From Pacificibacter marinus (GTDB lineage: Bacteria; Pseudomonadota; Alphaproteobacteria; Rhodobacterales; Rhodobacteraceae), in the NCBI RefSeq assembly GCF_900109555.1, contig NZ_FNZV01000013.1, positions 54,119 through 118,118 of the forward strand: a stretch of DNA of 64,000 nucleotides, written 5' to 3'. The notes under the pieces were generated by a model. The model saw only the letters and a list, made by a program, of their open reading frames with translations. It did not search any database and was not told the origin of the DNA. Positions 35,911 through 45,047 of this stretch are shown here, piece after piece. The position numbers were made by a program, and so were the translations under genes. Position 1 is the first letter of the stretch. Each line of letters starts with the position of its first letter.

Positions 35911-38352
35911 ATGGCCCGCTATTTTGCAACGACGGGGCACAAGGATATGGACACAGACACGCCAATCTCGCGCCCTTTAGCGCGCCACATTCAACGCACG
36001 GTGCGGATAACCTTTGCGGGGCTTGTGTTTGAGCGATGCGTGCAAGCGTTTTTATGGTTTGGCGTTGTCGTTTGCTTGGCCATTAGTGCTGTGCTTTTGG
36101 GAGTCTTTTCGAACCTTTCTGGTTTGATGTGGAATATTGTGGCGGGCTGTCTTGCTGTTGGGTTTGTCGCAACCTTTGGTCTTGGTGTCGCAAGATTTCA
36201 TATGCCTACATTGGGCGAGGCGCGTGGTCGCGTTGATGGCGCGCTTCCCAATAGCCCCCTTCAAGCGCTCCAAGATTTAAATGCAACAGGGCAAGTTGCG
36301 GCGCAAATCCACCCACTTTGGGTCGCGCATCAAATGCGGATGGCGCAACAAGCCTCAAAGGCGCACGTTATAGCACCAAAAATTCGCCTGTCTGAACAAG
36401 ACCCTTTTGCGATACGATTGCTGGCATTGACGGCTTTGATCATGGGACTTTTGTTCGGTTCAGGAGGGGCAAGCACAGGCGCAATTCCTACGTCATTAGG
36501 TCTTGAAAGCGGTCTCGCTTGGGAGGGTTGGATTGATCCGCCCCAACATACCGGCAAGCCTACGCTGTACTTGGCGGACCTGTCGACGTCATTTACGGCC
36601 CCCAAAAATTCTAAAGTGACCATTCGATTTTATGACACAGGCGATGCGGTGCAGATGCGGCAAACTGTGTCTGAGGTGGCGCTTGATAGCGGGGCTTTGA
36701 CCCAAGATTTTCGCCTTGAGAAAAACGGCGAAATTGAAATAGATGGCCCAATGGGGCGGGTTTGGGATGTTGCGTTACTGCCTGACACCGCGCCTGTGGC
36801 CGAATTGATAGGCGATATGACCCGCGCTGCGTCAGGTGAGTTACGCCAGTCTTTTCGGGTGTTCGATGATTTTGGTGTCGTCCGTGCTCAGCTAAAACTC
36901 GAACTGGATAGGCCAGCTATTGTGCCTCGCTACGGATTTTCTGTGCTGCCAGAGCCGCGCGATGCTGTGACCCTATCCATCCCTTTGCCGCGTAGCCGTG
37001 AACGCACCGATATTGTTGGCGTAGTGGCTGAAAATCTGTCACGCCATCCTTATTCCGGTTTGCCTGTTCGCGTGAGTTTACGCGCTTGGGATGCGGCTGG
37101 GAATGAAAGCGTGGCCGCGCAAAGTGCTGCGATTCTACCGGGACGAAAGTTTTTTGATCCGCTGGCTGCCGCTTTGATTGATGTGCGCAGAGAATTGCTT
37201 TGGAGCCGGAAAAACGCCATTCGATCTGCGCAGATCATTCGTGCCGTAAGCTATGCTCAAGATGGTGCACATGGCGGCAATCACAAACTATTTTTACGTT
37301 TAAGATCAATTGCGGGCGGGCTTGAAGCGCGCGGAGCGCAGATGTCGCGTGACGCTTGGAATGAAATTGCAGAATCGATCTGGGACATCGCGGTAGAACT
37401 GGAAGATGGAGATTTGTCTGAAGCGCTCGAACGGCTTCAGCGTGCGCAAGAGCGTTTGTTGCAAGCCATGCGGGATGGCGCGACCCCTGAGGAAATCGCA
37501 AAATTGATGCAGGATCTGAGAGACGCCACACAAGCCTATATCAAAAAACTTGCCGAACAGCAGGATCAGAGTGACCAAGCCGATGCGCAAAGCGGTGAGA
37601 CGCTTGAGATGTCTGCGAACCAACTGCAAGAGTTGATGGACCGTATTCAAAAGTTGATGGAGCAAGGCCGAATGGCTGAAGCACAGCAACTTATGGATTT
37701 TTTGAATGAACTTTTGCAAAACATACAGGTGTCACCAAGCCAAGGCCAGAGTGGGCAAGCCATTGAAGGGCTACAAGATCTCTCGCGCGAACAGCAGCAA
37801 TTGAACGATGAAACCTTTACTGATTTGCAAGAGCAGTTTGGTGGTCAGGGTCGTGAGCTGCCTGAGCAGGGCGAGGGGCCAGATGCCTTGGCCGACAGCC
37901 AAGGGGCCTTGCGCGATGCATTGCGAAGTCAAAAACAAAACTTACCAGCAGATGGATCAAGCGGACAAGCTGATGAAAATCTGGATGAGGCTGAGCAATC
38001 TATGGCTGAGGCCGAAGACGCGTTGCGAGAAGGTGATTTTGCAAGTGCATTGGAAAAACAAGCTCGTGCGATGGAGGCATTGCGTGAAGGGATGCGACAG
38101 CTCGCACAATCAGATGATGCGGGCGACGCAGATCGTGGAGAATCGCAAGCACAGCAATCAGGTCCTAATGGCAGCGATCCACTAGGCCGTACTGCTGACG
38201 GGCCCAGCGTTGGCAACGGCGATATACCTGCTGAAGATGAGGCATATGAACAGGCGCAGGATCTGTTGGATGAAATACGCCGTCGCTCAGCGCAAAGAGA
38301 GCGCGCGGATAAAGAACGTGATTACCTAAACCGTCTTTTGGATCGCTTTTAA
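35911..38352 (+). CDS. TIGR02302 (DUF4175) family membrane protein
   Basis: An 813-residue protein of a family found next to lysA in many alphaproteobacteria; function unknown. It has two membrane helices at about 46-95, a third near 165-185, then a beta-rich periplasmic-type domain (DDFGVVRAQLKLEL near 315 and LPRSRERTDIVGVVAEN near 355), and a long C-terminal region (about 500-800) that is Gln-, Glu- and Asp-rich and strongly helical, with repeated QLQELMDRIQKLMEQ-type segments and a final RRSAQRERADKERDYLNRLL. The start is uncertain: ATG 35911 is used, ATG 35947 (MDTDTP) is an alternative; neither has a strong ribosome-binding site. Confidence 0.88.
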   Translation: MARYFATTGHKDMDTDTPISRPLARHIQRTVRITFAGLVFERCVQAFLWFGVVVCLAISAVLLGVFSNLSGLMWNIVAGCLAVGFVATFGLGVARFHMPTLGEARGRVDGALPNSPLQALQDLNATGQVAAQIHPLWVAHQMRMAQQASKAHVIAPKIRLSEQDPFAIRLLALTALIMGLLFGSGGASTGAIPTSLGLESGLAWEGWIDPPQHTGKPTLYLADLSTSFTAPKNSKVTIRFYDTGDAVQMRQTVSEVALDSGALTQDFRLEKNGEIEIDGPMGRVWDVALLPDTAPVAELIGDMTRAASGELRQSFRVFDDFGVVRAQLKLELDRPAIVPRYGFSVLPEPRDAVTLSIPLPRSRERTDIVGVVAENLSRHPYSGLPVRVSLRAWDAAGNESVAAQSAAILPGRKFFDPLAAALIDVRRELLWSRKNAIRSAQIIRAVSYAQDGAHGGNHKLFLRLRSIAGGLEARGAQMSRDAWNEIAESIWDIAVELEDGDLSEALERLQRAQERLLQAMRDGATPEEIAKLMQDLRDATQAYIKKLAEQQDQSDQADAQSGETLEMSANQLQELMDRIQKLMEQGRMAEAQQLMDFLNELLQNIQVSPSQGQSGQAIEGLQDLSREQQQLNDETFTDLQEQFGGQGRELPEQGEGPDALADSQGALRDALRSQKQNLPADGSSGQADENLDEAEQSMAEAEDALREGDFASALEKQARAMEALREGMRQLAQSDDAGDADRGESQAQQSGPNGSDPLGRTADGPSVGNGDIPAEDEAYEQAQDLLDEIRRRSAQRERADKERDYLNRLLDRF

Positions 38353-38370
38353 AGCACATCCTTTTGTCAG

Positions 38371-39237
38371 TTAGGAACCGCCATTCAACTGCCCAAGCAG
38401 GGCATTCATGCGCGCGCTTGTGGAGGTCATCAAAGTGTCTAGCCATGTTCTAAAATCATTAGCACCAGCGACGAAGCCATCTAGAACTCCAGCGAGTGCG
38501 GGGACCTTTTGCGCCAACATCGGAGCGAAAATGTATGCTAAAATCAATAAAATGACGAGCAGGATTAAGGCCAAAAACGTTGTTCTAAATCCCGTTTTGC
38601 GCGACCGTTCTTTGCGTGTGTCATCGTCTTGAACCGTGCCATCGTCATTGCGCTCTGATGCGGCACTGAGTGTCGAATTGATTTCGTCAATATTGGGCAA
38701 CAAATCACGGCGCTTGGCAGATTGAACAGGGGTCTGTTCGACTGAGTCAGCTGACGGGCTGAGACCGCGCAAGCGCGCCATACGGTCGCGCAGGCCTTTT
38801 TGGTCTTTGGTCGACGCGCCTTGGAGGCCAAGGTCAGGTTGCGTTTCCAAGGCATCAGGTTCTGCTGGGCGGTTGTTTTGGTTGTATTCGACTTCTGCAC
38901 GCAAGATGTCTCGAACACTGTCGGACACAGCAGAGCGTTGAACCGGCGCGTTTGCTTTTGTGGTAGCGTTGTTGTGACCATCTTTATCTGTGTCGTGTAC
39001 GTCAAAGATTTGCGGGAGTGGCTGGTCAACTTGTGTTGTGTCAATTGATGGTTCTGGCGCTGCATCATCTACGGGCAGTTCAAATCCCAATTCGTCTGCG
39101 AGATCAGAATCAACCTCTGCTGACTGCTGAAACCATGTATGACCACAATTTGAACACTGAACATCACGTCCAGATTCAGGTATTACTTTTGCATCAACTT
39201 CGTATTGAGCACCGCAATTGGGACAAATGAGCCGCAT
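38371..39237 (-). CDS. MJ0042-type zinc-ribbon membrane protein
   Basis: A 288-residue protein with an N-terminal zinc ribbon: CPNC (C5, C8) and CSNC (C28, C31), ending GHTWF, the MJ0042 signature. A long acidic disordered stretch (about 40-205) leads to one membrane helix at about 213-237 and a short C-terminal part. The same architecture is common beside ftsEX in Rhodobacterales. Function unknown. ATG 39237 is preceded by AGGGGAAG; the ORF could begin five residues earlier. It is divergent from ftsE. Confidence 0.85.
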   Translation of the reverse strand: MRLICPNCGAQYEVDAKVIPESGRDVQCSNCGHTWFQQSAEVDSDLADELGFELPVDDAAPEPSIDTTQVDQPLPQIFDVHDTDKDGHNNATTKANAPVQRSAVSDSVRDILRAEVEYNQNNRPAEPDALETQPDLGLQGASTKDQKGLRDRMARLRGLSPSADSVEQTPVQSAKRRDLLPNIDEINSTLSAASERNDDGTVQDDDTRKERSRKTGFRTTFLALILLVILLILAYIFAPMLAQKVPALAGVLDGFVAGANDFRTWLDTLMTSTSARMNALLGQLNGGS

Positions 39238-39392
39238 ATCTTCCCCTGCCACGCGTTTTGTGTGGTTTAACTGCTTTGTTTCCTCGAATTGTTACCGTTG
39301 GAGACAGGATTGTCCATGTTTTTGCGACAGTTGGATTGAATCGCATTCATCTGTGAGGCAAAACTGTCGCGACCGAAGGTGAGGAACCGCGT

Positions 39393-40064
39393 GTGATTGA
39401 GTTTAACAATGTTGCCTACGGATATGGTGGTCAGGATCTTTTGACAGAGATGACTTTGTCGCTTGCTCCAGGATCATTTCACTTTTTGACTGGGCCATCT
39501 GGCGCGGGCAAGACTACATTTCTGAAATTGTGCTATTGCGAACTGCAGGCGACGGCAGGGCGTGTGCATCTTTTGGGGCAAGATACACGTGACATTGCAC
39601 GTGATCAGGTCGCTGATTTGCGACGCAAGATTGGTGTTGTCCATCAAGATTGCCGGTTCTTGGATCACTTGAGTGTTGCAGAAAATATTGCGCTGCCGCT
39701 CGCTGTTGCAGGTAAATCTCGCGATGATACCAATCTAAATGAGCTGATGTCTTGGGTCGGTTTAGCCGAACGCGCAGATGCATTGCCTGCGGAGCTTTCT
39801 GGCGGAGAGCGTCAACGTGCCGCTTTGGCGCGTGCGGTGATTATGTCGCCCGATGTGATCATTGCTGATGAGCCAACGGGAAATGTCGATTGGGATATGT
39901 CTTTGCGGTTGTTGCAGCTTTTGGTCGAGTTGAACCACATGGGTAAAACCGTGATCATCGCGACTCATGATATGCACTTGATCAGGCAGGCCAAATCACA
40001 TGTTCAAGCTAGAGTATTGCGCATTGCCAATCGGCGGATTTTGCAGGCGGGGGCGGATTTGTAA
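39393..40064 (+). CDS. ftsE: Cell division ATP-binding protein FtsE
   Basis: ABC ATPase of the FtsEX complex, which at the septum controls periplasmic peptidoglycan hydrolases. The 223-residue protein has Walker A GPSGAGKTT at 34-42, the signature LSGGERQR at 135-142 and Walker B DVIIADE at 154-160, with the FtsE-typical YGGQDLLTEMTLSL opening. The GTG start at 39393 has GAGGA upstream. Its stop overlaps the ftsX start (TAATG). Confidence 0.95.
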   Translation: MIEFNNVAYGYGGQDLLTEMTLSLAPGSFHFLTGPSGAGKTTFLKLCYCELQATAGRVHLLGQDTRDIARDQVADLRRKIGVVHQDCRFLDHLSVAENIALPLAVAGKSRDDTNLNELMSWVGLAERADALPAELSGGERQRAALARAVIMSPDVIIADEPTGNVDWDMSLRLLQLLVELNHMGKTVIIATHDMHLIRQAKSHVQARVLRIANRRILQAGADL

Positions 40065-40960
40065 TGGCTTTTCTGTTGCCCTTTTTGAAAATCGATAAAG
40101 CGGTTCAAGATCGCATCGTGCCGCCCTCTGGATACACGGCGCAGCTTACAGTTTTGACCTCTGCCGCGATGGCATTTTTGGCGGTTTTCGCACTTACACT
40201 GTCACTTGCGACGGGGCGACTTGCAGATCGCTGGGGCGATGAATTGGCGCGTTCTTCGACGGTGCGCATTTCTGCCCCTCTTTCGCAAGTTGCTGCACAA
40301 ACAAAAGCTGCTTTAGCGGTTTTGACGACAACGCCCGGTGTGCGCGATGCGCGTGCTTTGAGCGTGGACGAGCAGCGCGCGCTTTTGGAACCGTGGTTTG
40401 GGCCGTCGCTGCCCATCGAAAGCCTGCCTTTGCCTGTGCTGATTGAGGTTTTAGAAACCGACGAAGGTTATGATGCCGAAGGCCTTAGGCTTAGGCTGGC
40501 TGGAGAGGCCCCTGGAGCTGTGCTTGATGATCATACGCGCTGGCGGCGTCCGTTGATTGCAGCGGCAAGCCGTTTACGGCTTTTGGGACTGCTGTGTTTG
40601 ATCTTGATTGGGGGCGTGACAGCCGCGATGATTACGCTGGCGGCCAATGCTGCATTGTCTGCCAATGGGCAGGTTATTCGCGTGCTGCGTTTGGTCGGCG
40701 CAAAAGATGATTATATTGCGTCCGCCTTTGTACGTCAGTTCACTTTGCGTGGCTTCAGCGGCGCGACGTTTGGTGCGGTTTTAGGGACAGTTGCAGTTGC
40801 TTTATTGCCCCGTGCACAAACCACAGGTGGCTTTTTGACGGGACTTGGGTTTCAAGGAATTGAATGGCTTTGGCCATGTGTGATCCCGCCCTTTGCTGCT
40901 GCTGTCGCTTACGGCGCCACGAGGTTCGCTGCGAAACAAACATTAAAAAGGCTTATGTAA
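40064..40960 (+). CDS. ftsX: Cell division protein FtsX
   Basis: Membrane partner of FtsE. The 298-residue protein has TM1 near 28-48, an extracytoplasmic loop to about 170, then three helices near 170-195, 225-255 and 268-290, the FtsX plan. The sequence between TM3 and the middle region, RVLRLVGAKDDYIASAFVRQ, matches the family. Joined to ftsE by TAATG overlap and to plsC by overlap of its stop with the next ATG. Confidence 0.93.
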   Translation: MAFLLPFLKIDKAVQDRIVPPSGYTAQLTVLTSAAMAFLAVFALTLSLATGRLADRWGDELARSSTVRISAPLSQVAAQTKAALAVLTTTPGVRDARALSVDEQRALLEPWFGPSLPIESLPLPVLIEVLETDEGYDAEGLRLRLAGEAPGAVLDDHTRWRRPLIAAASRLRLLGLLCLILIGGVTAAMITLAANAALSANGQVIRVLRLVGAKDDYIASAFVRQFTLRGFSGATFGAVLGTVAVALLPRAQTTGGFLTGLGFQGIEWLWPCVIPPFAAAVAYGATRFAAKQTLKRLM

Positions 40961-41697
40961 TGCCCTATCCGATTCAATGGATTTTGTCCTTGTTCTTTAT
41001 CATTCAGATGTATGTGGCGATGGCGATCATCGGGCTTATATTTACGCCGTTGGCTGTGTTTGACCGTAAACATGCCTTCACTGCGATCCATATTTTTTGC
41101 CATTGGGTTCGGTTTTCGGCACATATGATTTGCGGCCTAAAATCTGAAGTACGCGGGACGCCCCCTACCGGTGAGGTTATCATTGCTTCAAAGCATCAAA
41201 GCTTTTTTGACATCATATTGATTGTGTCAGCCGTACCTCGGCCAAAATTCATCATGAAGAAGTCACTCGAAAAGATGCCGATTGTGAGTTTTTACGCAGA
41301 GCGATGTGGCTGTATTGGGGTGGATCGCGGCAAGGGCGGTATGGCGGTTAAAAAAATGGTTGCCGATGTCAAAGCTGGCAATAAACACCCAGGTCAGTTG
41401 ATTATTTTCCCGCAAGGCACGCGTGTCGCAGCCGGTGTAAAAAAGGAATACAAAGTTGGTACTGGGGTTTTGTATACTCAAGTCAAACAGGCCGTGGTCC
41501 CCGCCGCAACCAACGTGGGTGTTTTTTGGAAACGCCAAGGTATTTACCGTGGACGAGGGACGGCTGTGGTTGAATTTTTGCCGGTTATTGAAGCTGGCCT
41601 GCCTTTGAAGGAATTTATGGTCACTCTAGAAAATACCGTGGAAACAGCGTCGGATCGTTTGATGCGTGATGCAGGGTTTGAAATCCCTAAAGCGTAA
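40960..41697 (+). CDS. plsC: 1-acyl-sn-glycerol-3-phosphate acyltransferase
   Basis: Adds the second acyl chain to lysophosphatidic acid, giving phosphatidic acid. The 245-residue membrane protein has the HX4D motif SKHQSFFD (H79, D84) and the substrate motif FPQGTR near 150-155 (Gln where many have Glu). Two helices lie near 7-30 and 40-60. ATG 40960 overlaps the ftsX stop and has AAAAAGG upstream; a longer frame start lies inside ftsX. With plsY at 1.4 kb the window holds both acyltransferases of phosphatidic acid synthesis, though unlinked. Confidence 0.95.
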   Translation: MPYPIQWILSLFFIIQMYVAMAIIGLIFTPLAVFDRKHAFTAIHIFCHWVRFSAHMICGLKSEVRGTPPTGEVIIASKHQSFFDIILIVSAVPRPKFIMKKSLEKMPIVSFYAERCGCIGVDRGKGGMAVKKMVADVKAGNKHPGQLIIFPQGTRVAAGVKKEYKVGTGVLYTQVKQAVVPAATNVGVFWKRQGIYRGRGTAVVEFLPVIEAGLPLKEFMVTLENTVETASDRLMRDAGFEIPKA

Positions 41698-41718
41698 GCG
41701 TTGTAGAATTAGAAAATC

Positions 41719-41747
41719 AAAATGGCCGCAAATTGCGGCCATTTTTT
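41719..41747. terminator. Bidirectional terminator between plsC and accA
   Basis: A stem of ten base pairs (41722-41731 with 41733-41742; the innermost pairs open to form the loop) with A-run before and T-run after. It serves plsC on the plus strand and accA on the minus strand. Confidence 0.9.
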
Positions 41748-41773
41748 ATGATCAAATGACGTTTAAGACTGAC

Positions 41774-42736
41774 TTATGCCGCCAAACCCTTTGAGCCGAT
41801 GTCCAAAAATTTCTTACGGCGTGCTTTGATCAGCGCCTCAGGCGTTTGGGATGACAGTGGCGCAAGCATTTGTGCGATGGCTTTGCCTACAGATGCGATC
41901 GCTGCCTCGCGGCCACGTTGTGCACCGCCTTGGGGTTCTGGAATAATCTGGTCAATCACAGCAAGCTCTTTCAGATCTTGCGCGGTGAGGCGCATAGCTT
42001 CTGCAGCTTCGCGCATTTTGCTAGCGTCTTTCCAAAGAATAGAGGCACAGCCCTCAGGCGTGATCACCGAGTAAATAGAGTGTTCCAACATCGCCACTTT
42101 ATTGGCCGCAGCAAATGCAACCGCGCCGCCAGAGCCGCCTTCGCCGATAATCACGGCAATGAGTGGCACCGACAACTGCAAACATTTTTGGGTTGAGCGT
42201 GCGATGGCCTCGGACTGCCCGCGCTCTTCGGCGCCCTTGCCGGGATAGGCGCCGGGGGTGTCGACGAGTGTGATCACTGGGATGCCAAATTTATCAGCAA
42301 GTTCCATCAAACGGATCGCTTTACGGTAGCCTTCTGGGCGGGCCATGCCGAAATTACGCTCGATGCGCGATGTGGTATCGTTGCCCTTTTCATGGCCAAT
42401 AACCATCACAGGCTGATCGTTGAAGCGCGCAAGGCCCCCCATGATCGCGTGATCGTCAGCAAAATTCCGGTCGCCCGCAAGTGGCGTATATTCTGTGAAC
42501 AAAGTCTCGATGTATTCCGCGCAATGGGGGCGATTAGGATGGCGTGCCACCTGACATTTGCGCCAAGGCGTGAGATTTTTGTATATATCTGTGAGCATGG
42601 TGGCCGCTTTGGCATCCAAAGCAGCGGCTTCTTTTTCGACGTCCATATCTTCGTTGGCCCGCGCCATAGCACGCAGTTCTTCTGCTTTGCCTTCGATTTC
42701 CGCCAAGGGTTTTTCGAATTCCAGATAGTGGGTCAT
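41774..42736 (-). CDS. accA: Acetyl-CoA carboxylase carboxyltransferase subunit alpha
   Basis: Half of the carboxyltransferase that makes malonyl-CoA for fatty-acid synthesis. The 320-residue protein opens [20 protein letters not shown] and has [19 protein letters not shown] near 114-132, [20 protein letters not shown] near 157-176 and the oxyanion-hole glycines in [11 protein letters not shown] near 200, all intact. It is divergent from the AraC-type regulator and faces plsC. Confidence 0.97.
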   Translation of the reverse strand: MTHYLEFEKPLAEIEGKAEELRAMARANEDMDVEKEAAALDAKAATMLTDIYKNLTPWRKCQVARHPNRPHCAEYIETLFTEYTPLAGDRNFADDHAIMGGLARFNDQPVMVIGHEKGNDTTSRIERNFGMARPEGYRKAIRLMELADKFGIPVITLVDTPGAYPGKGAEERGQSEAIARSTQKCLQLSVPLIAVIIGEGGSGGAVAFAAANKVAMLEHSIYSVITPEGCASILWKDASKMREAAEAMRLTAQDLKELAVIDQIIPEPQGGAQRGREAAIASVGKAIAQMLAPLSSQTPEALIKARRKKFLDIGSKGLAA

Positions 42737-42860
42737 ATTACACTCCGATACGGTATACCTAGCCTGTATATGGCGATTTTTTTCGGCGTGTGCAACTTAG
42801 CAAGATTTGTGATTTCCCTTTGTGCCACTCAAAGGGGGCAGCAAGCAAAGGAACGCTCAG

Positions 42861-43697
42861 ATGAACACCCCTTATGAGGCGCGATTGATGCGCGTTTTAG
42901 ATTATGTTTACGCCAATCTTGATGGGGATTTATCGCTTGATACGCTTGCGGATGTCGCAGCTTTGTCACGATTCCATTTTCACCGCGTCTTTACGGGGAT
43001 GACAGGGGAAACCGTGGCCGCTTTTACGCGCCGTGTACGGTTGTTTCGAGCATCCATGGCGCTGGTGCAAGGCGATGATTCGATTGAACGGATCGCTGGC
43101 TATTGCGGTTATGGCAATCCGCGAAGTTTTGTACGGGCCTTTCAAAACGCTTATGGGATGACACCAGAAGCGTTTCGAAAACGTGGCGTTCCACAGCCTG
43201 AGTTGCAGTTTAATGAACGTGGAGCTTATGAAATGTATGATGTAAAACTTGAAACCCGCGCTGATATTCGTTTGGCGGTGATCCCACATATTGGGAATTA
43301 TATGAACGTCGGAGAAGCCTTTGAAATGGCTTACACCACTTTGGCCACGCGCGGGTTTAGTCCGCAAATCGGTCAGATGATTGGTGTTTATCTAGATGAC
43401 CCCGCAGCCGTGCCCGAGGCCGAGCTGCGTAGTTTTGCAGGGGCGGAAATCATTGGGCATGCCGACATCGTCTCTCCCTTGCAAGAGGTGCAAATCCAAG
43501 GCGGGAAGTTTGCCATATTGACCTATCAAGGACATTATATGGGGTTGGCCAAAGCCTATGCCTATTTGTTCGGGGATTGGTTGCCGCAGTCTGGTGAGGT
43601 GCCGCGTGATTCGCCGCCCTTTGAGGTGTATTTGAATACGCCACAAGACACCGCAGCCGAAGATTTGATCACTTTGATCTGTGCCCCCTTGCAATAA
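42861..43697 (+). CDS. AraC-family regulator with GyrI-like effector domain
   Basis: A 278-residue regulator with an N-terminal AraC double helix-turn-helix (about 10-105; LDTLADVAALSRFHFHRVF and IERIAGYCGYGNPRSFVRAF) and a C-terminal GyrI/SbmC-like small-molecule domain (about 120-275; GGKFAILTYQGHYMGLAKAY near 220). This domain order is that of Rob/MarA-like and BmrR-like sensors of drugs or amphiphiles. ATG 42861 has AAAGGAAC upstream; a longer start is unlikely. The targets are not clear; accA is divergent 124 bases away. Confidence 0.9.
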   Translation: MNTPYEARLMRVLDYVYANLDGDLSLDTLADVAALSRFHFHRVFTGMTGETVAAFTRRVRLFRASMALVQGDDSIERIAGYCGYGNPRSFVRAFQNAYGMTPEAFRKRGVPQPELQFNERGAYEMYDVKLETRADIRLAVIPHIGNYMNVGEAFEMAYTTLATRGFSPQIGQMIGVYLDDPAAVPEAELRSFAGAEIIGHADIVSPLQEVQIQGGKFAILTYQGHYMGLAKAYAYLFGDWLPQSGEVPRDSPPFEVYLNTPQDTAAEDLITLICAPLQ

Positions 43698-43716
43698 CAA
43701 GGGCTTAGAAAACACA

Positions 43717-43746
43717 GACGCCTCGAGATTCGCATCTCGAGGCGTC
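43717..43746. terminator. Strong 13-bp hairpin between the AraC-type gene and mcl1
   Basis: A perfect 13-bp G/C-rich stem (43717-43729 with 43734-43746) with the loop TCGC, 20 bases after the regulator stop. No long T-run follows on either strand; it may end both convergent transcripts. A second hairpin lies at 43756-43777. Confidence 0.7.
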
Positions 43747-43755
43747 GCCCTCAAC

Positions 43756-43777
43756 ATTCAGACTCCTCCTTCTGAAT
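43756..43777 (-). terminator. Hairpin directly downstream of mcl1
   Basis: A 7-bp perfect stem (43756-43762 with 43771-43777) whose 8-base loop reads AGGAGGAG on the minus strand, five bases after the mcl1 stop. It has no T-run, so termination is uncertain. Confidence 0.45.
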
Positions 43778-43781
43778 GGAG

Positions 43782-44744
43782 TTACTCTACGTTAGCGATC
43801 AATTCGGATTGCGCAACGATAACTTCTGCCTGTTTGATTGACGCGATGTCGACAAGGCGCCCTTTGTAAACTGTTGCGCCTTCGCCATTGGCTTTGGCTT
43901 GATCCATTGCTGCTAGAATGGCGCGGGCTTCTGCCACGGCGTCCTTTGACGGGGTGAACACTTCGTTGGCGAGCGCGATTTGTTTTGGGTGGATGGCCCA
44001 TTTGCCAACCATCCCAAGCGTGGCCGAGCGGCGAGCTTGGGCACGGTAACCTTCGTCATCAGAAAAATCGCCAAATGGTCCATCGACGGGCAAAATACCA
44101 TGGGTGCGGCAGGCGGCTACGATTGCGGTTTGGGCCCAATGCCAAGGGTCAGAATAGTGCCGTGTTTCCCCGTGCAGCATATAATAGTTTTCCTGTGTAC
44201 CGCCGATGCCAGTGGTTTGCATCCCCATCGAGGCTGCGAAATCAGCGGCCCCTAGGCTCATCGCTTCAAGACGAGGTGAGCTTTGTGCAATCTCTTCGAC
44301 ATGGGCAAGACCTGCTGCGGATTCGATAATCACTTCGAATGCGATTCTTTTTGTACGGCCTTTGGCGTGTTCAATCGCGGTGACAAGCGCGTCAACGGCA
44401 TAGACATCTGCGGCGCAGCCCACTTTGGGGATCATAATTTGATCAAGCCTATCCCCTGTCTGTTCCAGCAAATCCACCACATCGCGATACCAATAAGGCG
44501 TATCAAGCGAATTGATCCGCACGGCCAGCACTTTGGTGCCCCAATCAATGGTGTTGATTGCCTCAATAATATTACTGCGGGCTGTGTCTTTGTCTGAGGG
44601 CGCGACGCTGTCTTCAAGATCAAGGTTGATCACATCCGCGTTTGAGGCTGCCATTTTGGGAAAGAGCTTGATGTTTGATCCTGGCCCAAACAGTTGGCAA
44701 CGGTTGGGGCGGGCAGGGGCGGGCGGTTGCAAGCGAAAGGACAT
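43782..44744 (-). CDS. mcl1: L-malyl-CoA/beta-methylmalyl-CoA lyase
   Basis: Reversibly splits malyl-CoA to acetyl-CoA and glyoxylate and beta-methylmalyl-CoA to propionyl-CoA and glyoxylate, in the ethylmalonyl-CoA route of acetate assimilation. The 320-residue CitE-like TIM-barrel protein opens MSFRLQPPAPARPNRCQLFG, which I recognise from Rhodobacter Mcl1, and has NLDLEDSVAP near 40-49, FEVIIESAAGLAHVEEI near 137-153 and KWAIHPKQIALANEVF near 250-265. The region upstream is shared with the divergent D-glutamate operon. The rest of the ethylmalonyl-CoA pathway is not in the window. Confidence 0.93.
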   Translation of the reverse strand: MSFRLQPPAPARPNRCQLFGPGSNIKLFPKMAASNADVINLDLEDSVAPSDKDTARSNIIEAINTIDWGTKVLAVRINSLDTPYWYRDVVDLLEQTGDRLDQIMIPKVGCAADVYAVDALVTAIEHAKGRTKRIAFEVIIESAAGLAHVEEIAQSSPRLEAMSLGAADFAASMGMQTTGIGGTQENYYMLHGETRHYSDPWHWAQTAIVAACRTHGILPVDGPFGDFSDDEGYRAQARRSATLGMVGKWAIHPKQIALANEVFTPSKDAVAEARAILAAMDQAKANGEGATVYKGRLVDIASIKQAEVIVAQSELIANVE

Positions 44745-45047
44745 GGTGATTCCGTTATGTAATTATATTCCGGTATTATTATTTTTTTTGATATTATGTT
44801 GCTGTATAAATATCAAGAAGAGTTTTGCACCTGCAGAAAATCAGTGATTGTCGCAGTACAGGGTCGTGATGGAATAGGTTCAAATTCGTAAGTTTGATTC
44901 GTGATATCCAAACTGTATCGGGATATATTTAGCTATTTATGTTATTTATCGGTTTTTTGTCCCAAATTTGATATGTCGATAAAGAAAATTGCAAACATAT
45001 CTCAGGCAGGTCTGTCATTATGACCTAAATCAATCTGGAGAGCTGCC
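44745..45047. promoter_or_regulatory. AT-rich divergent control region of mcl1 and dgcN
   Basis: About 300 bases, strongly AT-rich, between divergent starts. It holds two inverted repeats: ATATCC...GGATAT at 44904-44909 and 44921-44926, and GATATGT...ACATATC at 44970-44976 and 44995-45001. These are possible operator half-sites. A good ribosome-binding site (GGAGAG) precedes dgcN. No gene seen. Confidence 0.5.

Noticed and set aside
43717..43777. Two adjacent hairpins considered as an integron-type attC or a transposon end
   Set aside because: No integrase, no transposase, no target-site duplication; the position between convergent genes fits terminators.
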